The notes below the pieces were generated by a model. It did no database searches. It was not told where the DNA came from and was given only the letters and a program-made list of their open reading frames with translations. The position numbers were made by a program, and so were the translations under genes. DNA of 64,000 nucleotides, from NCBI RefSeq assembly GCF_051622035.1, contig NC_135362.1, positions 24,327,001 through 24,391,000 of the forward strand. The letters are read 5' to 3'. This DNA is from Arctopsyche grandis (Eukaryota > Arthropoda > Insecta > Trichoptera > Hydropsychidae). Shown here in pieces: positions 57,646-64,000 of this stretch (its first letter is position 1; every line of letters begins with the position of its first letter).

Positions 57646-60600
57646 ATGAGCTGCGACGTCCAAGGCACCTTCGTCGAGGAGAAAGTACGCAGAGTACGGT
57701 GGTTGCCGGAAGCCACTTCCGGTTCCGGAAATGGCGCGGCCACACACTTCCTATCAGCCGGCTGGGACGATACAGTGAATCGATTGAGGTTATGGGGGAT
57801 CGACGATGTCGAGGACCCCAACGGAGCCCCTTTAAAGCCCCTCGCCGGCATGAAGGCGCCCGGGGCGGCTGACTGGACGGCCCTAGAGGTTGTAGGGGGG
57901 TTGGGTGGGGCGCACGAGACCAGGGCTGCCGCTTCCACTTCCAATGGAGACCTCCTTCTAGTGGCCCCTCACACTCAACATGAAGCCAACTCCATCACCA
58001 CAGCACTCACTTGGAACAATCTGCATGGCTTTGAGTATGAATACAATTAATTTTTAATATTTTGTAATAAACAAAACCACATTTGTTTATTACAAAATAT
58101 TAAATTTCATTTAAAAAAATTCATTTTTTTTACTTGGTAAGGTTTAAAACTCAGTAGCCAAAACTTTTAGTATATTATTTTATAGTTCACTTGTTTCAAA
58201 AATTAATGCCGGCTGTGGAAGTCCTTTAAACTGTTTTCGAGTATCTCTGCATATATGAAATTATACACTCGTTCATTTTAATATCTTAACCCTTTGCTGC
58301 TACGATGCTTTCAAAATCCTAGCTAGAAATGCTAACAATAATGGTGTATTATTTATTAATGTACTTCATTGGCTGAGCGTGTCATAGTTTATTTTGGATT
58401 ATATTTGAAACAATACATTTGAAGCAGGTGTTTGGTAGCTCCTTCTCTCTCTCTCTCTTTCTTTCATGGTTGTATAGGCGAGCGTGCGAGTGAGATGTGC
58501 TAGGGGTTACAGTTTATGATTTTGATATCGTAAACATTTGGTGTGCATATAATTGCACCATGGCTCATGACCTCTATAATAGAAAACGATTTTCTATTGT
58601 TTTAATTATTATTCTATATTATTATAGATACAAAATAGTGGTATTAGAAAACTACCCGAGTGCAAAGAATAAGTTTGCATTGGTTTAAAATAATAATAAA
58701 TATATACATATACATACATATATAAAATGATTCATACCAATGATGCACTGGCTTACAAGGTCACGTATTAAAATACGACCATAATGAAGTCAACAACGAT
58801 CGTTGTTAGCAATTCTCGACGTTTTCATAAACAACGATATATGGTTGTTAAGCATTCAAAAGGCTAAAAAGTAAAATTAAATATGATCATAATTAATTTA
58901 TTATTAGGGGTGTTTTTCACAGGGGTGTGCTCATGTATAATGCCCTCCCTGAGTGCATCAGGTCTGCTAAGAACATGGATGCATTCCTGCGAGGTGCGAA
59001 GAGACACCTCTATGAGGGACAGTACATATAAGTTAATTATAAATTTTAGAGTTAAGTATAATAATTAAGATGTATTTTTAAATTAGCTTGATAGCTAAAA
59101 TATATATAAATAAATAAATAATCACAGTTTTGGTGTTGTCAAATGAAACAGTAACAAATACAAGAGACAGGATGGGAACGATATCCTTTTTTTTAGTATA
59201 AAAACCTTTCCTTTCCCGTGTCAAGGATCAGGCCAGACTCTCGTACACTCTCATTGAACTCTTTAAGGTTTTTGTTTCAAAAATAAACTCATAGGAACGA
59301 TATTCTCCCGAGAAAAATGATTGTATGTACTACTACATGTAACATTTATTTATTTATTTATATATAATTTTAGCTATTAGCTAATTTTAAAAAAACTAAA
59401 ATTATATATTTAACTTATATGTACTGTCCCTCACAGAGGTGTCTCTTCGCTCCTCGCAAGAATGCATCCATGGTCTTAGAAGACCGGATGCACTCAGGGA
59501 GGGCGTTATACATTAGCACACCCCTGTGAAAGACACCCCCAGCTGTCTTTCTTTTTCTTACTCTACCTACAACTAAATTATTCGTATTTCTAGTGTAATG
59601 ATTATGAATATCTCTATTTCTTGTTCTATAATCCTTAAAATAATCGGGTAATAACTCATGATCTAACTTATAAACAAACGATAATGTGCTTAGCTTTTTA
59701 CTATTACTAATACTCAACCATCCCAATTCATCTAACATACTTCTAATACTTTTTAATCTACTAACATTCAAAATACCTCTTATAGCTTTATTTTGTAATT
59801 TTTGTATTTTCCCTAAATCTTGGCCACTAAACAAGTTAAACATAATGACACTACGTGTGGAAAGACAATTGTATTATAGACTAAAACTTTACTTTTTCTA
59901 CTCAAAACATTTCTTAACCTACATAAAACACCAACTTTTCTAGCCTTATTTAACCGTATCATTCTTATTTTATTAATATTAATTTTTAATTTATTTACAC
60001 ACATAATTATTGTCAATTTCAAGTTTAAGTTCACCACACTAACGCTCCTTAGAAACAAATATTCAAAATACACTTTTTTATGTATGAATTCTATTATAAT
60101 TTCAGTGACGGTACTCCAGCCCCTTGTACAGCTATAGCTGTGATGGAAGGAGACATTGTAACCGTCGGGGAAGACGGAAGAATGAACTTTCTTACCTGCC
60201 ACCAATCACAAGTAGTGCGGACGATAGAGAACGCCGACAGCTGCACCTTACATTGCGTCAGCTTCCTTAAACACAACGAAGTGAGTCTTCACATAAAATC
60301 TTCATTCGCTTAAAACCACCTCACACTAATACAATTCATACCTACACAGGTCGTGACGGGAAACTTGAGGGGACAGATGAAAATTTGGGACCTGAGATCG
60401 CAAAACAACAACCCATCGGCTACATTCTCCCTGGGAGGAGACCAGGTTGCGGCTACATGCATCGTACGACATCCGACACAACGGCATCTGGTTATAGCTG
60501 GCAGCGAAAATGGATCTCTGACCGTTTGGGATCTTCGAGTCAATACGTACCCAGCTTCGCTGCTCAATGCCCACTCTGCAGCGGTGTCTGAGATTCAGTT

Positions 60601-60892
60601 CCATCCCGATCAGCCGCAGAGGCTGTTCACTTGCTCGGCCAGTGGGGAAATTTGGCATTGGAATACGGCCACAATGTCCAAGCAAATCACAACGACCGCT
60701 TCGGCGATGTCTTTGAATGAATCGACAATCAACCCGTGGCTGATGAGCGACGAAGATAAGTCCAACTTGGAAGTTATGTCGCTGATGGCAGACTTACACA
60801 AGCCGATCAATTCTTTGGATTGTAATAAGAATAGAGTTATATGCGGTTGTGATAATGAAGCAATTTATATTATTAGTAATGTTTTCATATAA
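57646..60892 (+). CDS. Nup43: Nup43, nuclear pore Y-complex WD40 protein (3 exons)
   Basis: Coding exons are 57646-58034, 60106-60280 and 60350-60892, with GT-AG introns of 2071 and 69 bases (phases 2 and 0). The product is 368 residues, against about 380 in vertebrate Nup43. Start MSCDVQGTFVEEKVRRVRWL aligns with the family N-terminus. Visible blades are SAGWDDTVNRLRLWGI, VTVGEDGRMNFLTC, VRTIENADSCTLH, VVTGNLRGQMKIWDLR, SENGSLTVWDLRV and SASGEIWHWNT. The C-terminus VICGCDNEAIYIISNVF closes the propeller as in known orthologues. Nup43 is a peripheral subunit of the Nup107-160 (Y) complex, acting in pore assembly and at kinetochores. I chose the ATG at 57646 because the in-frame upstream codon at 57601 is TTG. 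Intron 1 holds two LINE fragments and a hairpin. An AATAAA lies at 60907. The joined frame is intact, so the gene looks functional. Confidence 0.95.
58053..58104. repeat. Perfect 23-bp stem hairpin just inside Nup43 intron 1
   Basis: Left arm TTTAATATTTTGTAATAAAC plus AAA (58053-58075), loop ACCACA, right arm the exact reverse complement (58082-58104). It starts 18 bases after the exon 1 donor. The left arm includes AATAAA at about 58067. Confidence 0.92.
58443..58462. repeat. (CT)n microsatellite
   Basis: TTCTCTCTCTCTCTCTTTCT-like run in Nup43 intron 1. Confidence 0.8.
58903..59122 (+). mobile_element. CR1/Jockey-like LINE 3' end, plus strand
   Basis: In one plus frame this reads GVFHRGVLMYNALPECIRSA, KNMDAFLRGAKRHLYEGQYI then TAA, followed by a 3' UTR with TAGCTTGATAGCTAAAATAT and an ATAAATAAATAAATAA tail. 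It is the same family as 59348-60085, in the opposite orientation, truncated to about the last 40 codons. Confidence 0.85.
59348..60085 (-). mobile_element. CR1/Jockey-like LINE fragment in Nup43 intron 1
   Basis: Minus-strand reading gives KLKININKIRMIRLNKARKV, LCRLRNVLSRKSKVLVYNTI and VFPH, then a short deletion and frame change at about 59835. It resumes MFNLFSGQDLGKIQKLQNKA and continues through LPECIRSSKTMDAFLRGAKR to a stop at 59415. This is the thumb/C-terminal region of a non-LTR reverse transcriptase. The 3' UTR and ATAAATAAAT-type tail lie at 59414-59340. The 5' end is truncated at about 60085, next to the exon 2 acceptor (60105). Confidence 0.87.
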
Positions 60893-60906
60893 GTTTTTTT
60901 TTGTAT

Positions 60907-60912
60907 AATAAA
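60907..60912 (+). terminator. Nup43: Nup43 polyadenylation signal
   Basis: AATAAA 15 bases after the stop codon, in a T-rich context. It is the first canonical hexamer downstream of the coding sequence. Confidence 0.65.
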
Positions 60913-61051
60913 TATTTTTTTGAAACATATATAAATAATTTTATGTATTACTCCAATTTTGAAGATATTCATACATATGCAGGTCATCTTATTTCGATTA
61001 AACTTAATTTAACCATCTTTTTCATCCACCTCTATTTTGATTAATTTGAAT

Positions 61052-61461
61052 ATAGTGTTGCGTAGGGGTGGGTGGAGGATCCAAGTAAAAGGCCAAAGTC
61101 GTTTCACAGCATTTATTGGTGATTAAGGAGATACACGCACTGGCAGTGCTCCGTCCAGAATATCTTGATATCGCCTAAGTACCGCCTTATAACGGATTGG
61201 TTGCTCAGGGCATCTTCGACGTCCGGTTACTTCCCTATTGTTTAGGCATGTACCCGGATATGTATTCCCACGACACCCAGTCCCACGCTATCGGTCACTT
61301 CTGAGAAGGGACCAATAGCGGCCAATTCGGTGGCCATTGTTTAGCCTACTTGCACTTATTCTGGAGATAATCCTTGAAACCAATTATAACGGTCACACAG
61401 TCTCTGGGATGCTACTCGGCCTAATCCGATTGCACTTACTCGACGGTGTACATGACAATAG
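61052..61461 (-). mobile_element. Solo LTR with 4-bp target duplication
   Basis: The LTR is 61056-61457 (402 bases). On the minus strand it begins TGTCATGTACACC and ends CCTACGCAACA. ATAG flanks it at 61052-61055 and 61458-61461. It shares AAAGGCCAAA, CACAGCATTTATT (AATAAA on the minus strand) and CCGCCTTATAACGGA with the LTR at 26851-27228, but the middle has diverged. It lies between Nup43 and the S28 peptidase gene, antisense to both. Confidence 0.85.
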
Positions 61462-62161
61462 CATTAAAAATTTGTACATAATTATATTCTTCTTTCTCTT
61501 TCCAAGATCAAACAGAAAGTTATTTTTATAAAGTCTGACTTACCCCGGTTGTTTTTACATATAAAAATTGATAGGAAGTTATTATACACCAAATTATCTC
61601 AGGTCAAAGTTTGGCAGGTTCAAAGGCGTTTCTTATTACATTTATAAATGCGTTTATATATGTACTTCACAATCGTCATACAATAACACAATAGAAGATT
61701 AAAGAGTCTATTAATATGGCACATAATATATTGTACATAAATGTAATAAATTATGCGTATGTGTATAATTTGCATACACAAATGACAATAATAAAATAGT
61801 TTTATTCGTAAGAAGAACATTTGATGGGTGATATTTTCATTGTGAGTTAAATATGCTTACCGATCAACATAATTGAATTTGGTTCAGTGATTGTAAATAT
61901 TTTTATGCGATTAAAGTCAGTCAATCTGAATTTAATTTGCATTCATATATAAATATCCGTTCGTAGTTTCTATGGTGATTTATGTATTGTTACACTACCT
62001 TTAACCCACACTCAATATTCATAATGTCGTTGACCTTTCGGTGAATTTCCTATGAAAACAGGTTGACAATCGCTGATACGTGTTTTGTGGGCTCGTCATC
62101 AATTGAAGTCACCTATTATCACCCGTTGTGAGGTCATTCGGGAGTGATTTGCCGACCCAAG

Positions 62162-64000
62162 ATGACCGGCAAGTGGTTAACGCTTCTATGTGTAACAACA
62201 TGTTTGATATTAGCTGCCGTCGATGCCAAGAAGAGATTCTATCAAACGTTCTACATTGATGTTCCATTGGATCATTACAGTTTTGCCGTTAATAAAACAT
62301 TCAAACTTCGATACTTGGTTAATGATACGTACTGGAACAAAGATGATGGACCTGTGCTGTTCTATACGGGAAATGAGGTAGGTAGAATTGTGTTAAACAT
62401 ATTATATGTACTTTATATATCAAATCACTACACAAACAACTTTCATGCCACCTAAAGTAAAAACGTTAACAGCAACAAATAAAAATATATAGTAGGAAAA
62501 ACACTAATCATCAAGCATGCTAAGATTGTTGACACTTTTAAAATAAAATAAATATAGAACCCTAATATGTACATAGATTAGGGTGCCCTCGGTGATGCTC
62601 CTTTTCATTATTAATCAAGATAGCAATCATTTAATTTACCGTCCATTAGCTTCGATGTATTATTTTAATTCATGTGGATATGGATTGTATATTTGGCATA
62701 TATTTATTCTTTGCTGTTAAGGATGAGAGGCAAGCCTCTCTCCTTCAAGCGGATATTAACGCTGTTATAGAATTCAGTTCCAGTTTAGGGCTTGAACTGA
62801 ATACTAGTAAATGTGCCATTATGAGTTATGGACGTGCGAATTCGCTCTATTGACACGGATATTCCATTGGATCTGTGTTTTTGCAGCGTGTGGAATCTAT
62901 GGTCGATTTGGGTATCACTTTTGATCCTCAATTCACCTTTCACAACCACATCAAGACAGTCGCTGACGTTTCCTTTCGTCGACTTGGATTTGTCTTGAGA
63001 TATGCTAGGTTATTCTCCAACCCTTTGTCTTTTCGCTTGTTAGAAGTAAGCTAGAGTATAATGCGATTGTGTGGAATCCGCATGAAGCAAACTACTCTCT
63101 TATTATCGAAAAAGTGCAAAAAGCATTTCTTCGTTTTCTTTATAAGAAAGAGTATGGGTACTACCCATATCTTTATCCTACTCATTTCCTTTTGGGCATG
63201 CTTGGGTATAATTCCCTTGAACTTGGGAGAAACTTCTCGTTAATTCGTTTCGTTCTCCAGCTACTGCGTGGTAATACGTCATGCCCGTTGTTGCTGGGAC
63301 TTTATGTCCCTAACAACGGGGACTTTATGTAACAGTTGGGACTTTATGTCCCTAATAATTATATGCATGGTAGACATCATAATTTGATGGTTGTACCTCC
63401 TGCTTGCACAGTTCTTTTTCGAATGGCTCCTATACCAAGAGCTATTCGACTTCTCAATGAAATCGTTGCTGCCGTCCCTGAATGTGATATTTTCCACCTT
63501 GGTGAGCGTAGATTATCACATATTATTTTAACATATTCATCTGGTAACCTGCGCTCATCATTATTTTCTTAATTTGAATGTGATGTTTGAGTGGAATCTT
63601 GATCTACTTTCTTCTATTATGTATTTTATTTTTCTGTTTTTCATAATCAAATGTAGGCCATTGTGGCGCATTAGGTTCTTCCTGTAAAGCCACAATGGTC
63701 CAAAACTACTATAAATAAATAAATATATGATAATAATCAATTATGATTCAGGGTGCTATTGAGTTGTTCGCCGAACATACTGGCCTTCTCTGGAAAATGG
63801 CGTCTGATTTGAACGGTCTCGTTGTCTTTGCTGAGCACAGGCAAGCATAACATGACATATATTGGCAATTCAAGTCTGCAATTGTGTTATTAAATGAACA
63901 TTAACGATTTTTTAGGTATTACGGAAAATCGCTACCGTTCGGAAACGAATCTTTAACTCCGCACAACATTGGATATTTGACGTCATCTCAAGCAATTGCT
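62162..64000 (+). CDS. PRCP: Lysosomal Pro-X carboxypeptidase-like (S28), 5' part
   Basis: Exons are 62162-62377, 63752-63840 and 63916 to the window end. Exon 1 reads MTGKWLTLLCVTTCLILAAV (signal peptide, likely cut after VDA), then FYQTFYIDVPLDHYSFAVNK and LRYLVNDTYWNKDDGPVLFY TGNE. Exon 2 gives GAIELFAEHTGLLWKMASDL and NGLVVFAEHR, and exon 3 gives YYGKSLPFGNESLTPHNIGY and LTSSQAIA. The PLDHYSF, GPVLFYTGNEG, E-L-F-A-x-x-TG and FAEHRYYGKSLPFG blocks are diagnostic for S28 serine carboxypeptidases, which release C-terminal residues after proline in lysosomes. The catalytic Ser, Asp and His lie in later exons outside the window. N-glycosylation sequons NKT, NDT and NES are visible. I chose the ATG at 62162; an upstream in-frame GTG at 62144 is unlikely. 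Intron 1 carries a LINE. Intron 2 (75 bases) is GC-AG. DPP7/quiescent-cell peptidase is a close paralogue, but the FAEHRYYGKSLPFGN wording fits PRCP best. Confidence 0.92.
62640..63725 (+). mobile_element. Hairpin-LINE (non-LTR) fragment in PRCP intron 1
   Basis: Conceptual reading: LFFAVKDERQASLLQADINA, VIEFSSSLGLELNTSKCAIM, then a stop, VESMVDLGITFDPQFTFHNH, LGFVLRYARLFSNPLSFRLL, EYNAIVWNPHEANYSLIIEK, KEYGYYPYLYPTHFLLGMLG, and finally RAIRLLNEIVAAVPECDIFH to SSGNLRSSLFS and a stop at 63572. This is the distal half of a Jockey/CR1-like reverse transcriptase. The catalytic YxDD region is corrupted, and a short tandem duplication of GGGACTTTATGTCCC lies at 63296-63352. The 3' UTR ends with a strong hairpin (GCCATTGTGGC / GCCACAATGGT at 63657-63701) and an AAATAAATAAATAT tail. 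Confidence 0.9.

Noticed and set aside
57437..57944. Minus-strand open frames opposite Nup43 exon 1
   Set aside because: Shadow frames of a GC-rich exon; the plus-strand reading matches Nup43 and splices correctly.
61946..61955. TATA box for the carboxypeptidase gene (TATATAAATA)
   Set aside because: In a genome this AT-rich such motifs are everywhere, and no initiator or transcription start supports it.
62144..62161. N-terminal extension of the carboxypeptidase from 62144
   Set aside because: It would use a GTG start; the ATG at 62162 starts a normal signal peptide.

Overview
This window is eukaryotic, from an arthropod and most probably an insect. It is very AT-rich and repeat-dense. It carries the invertebrate-type TTAGG repeat as a short interstitial tract. 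The only recognisable genes are split by introns with GT-AG (once GC-AG) junctions and encode animal proteins. I cannot resolve the order. No bacterial, CRISPR or operon features are expected or seen. Most open reading frames of 60-100 codons here are chance or repeat-derived.

Genes. Three real genes are supported. (1) A minus-strand Cys-loop receptor gene, best read as a nicotinic acetylcholine receptor subunit, has its signal-peptide exon at 50400-50328 and its second exon at 45099-44954. The phase-1 junction joins in frame. Its later exons were not found in the rest of the window. (2) A complete Nup43 gene (nuclear pore Y-complex WD40 subunit) lies on the plus strand in three exons (57646-58034, 60106-60280, 60350-60892), giving 368 residues. 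(3) The 5' part of a lysosomal Pro-X carboxypeptidase (peptidase family S28) gene lies on the plus strand (62162-62377, 63752-63840, 63916 to the window end). Its second intron is GC-AG. Nup43 and the peptidase gene are head to tail about 1.3 kb apart, with a solo LTR between them.

Repeats. The 44 kb left of the receptor gene and the receptor intron are a mosaic of transposable elements: two hAT-type MITEs with perfect 8-bp target duplications (plus a third at 56934), Helitrons with CTAG 3' ends and terminal hairpins, solo LTRs with 4-bp duplications, RTE-type and CR1/Jockey-like non-LTR fragments, at least nine copies of a tRNA-derived SINE superfamily, a composite SINE with two tRNA-like units, a Harbinger-type transposase remnant joined to a long foldback, a mosaic family (called E/F here) of about a dozen copies, and a foldback family built from a short GGTCAGTATT motif.

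The most interesting system-level signal is that several SINE copies and one LINE family share the loop of a 3'-terminal hairpin (GGCGCATT...CCTGT...GCC) while the stem sequences differ but stay complementary. This suggests a structure-based LINE/SINE partnership. Other points of note are nested insertions that give relative ages, a Helitron carrying a GGGAAC hexanucleotide array, and a LINE that runs to within about 20-30 bp of the Nup43 exon 2 splice acceptor.
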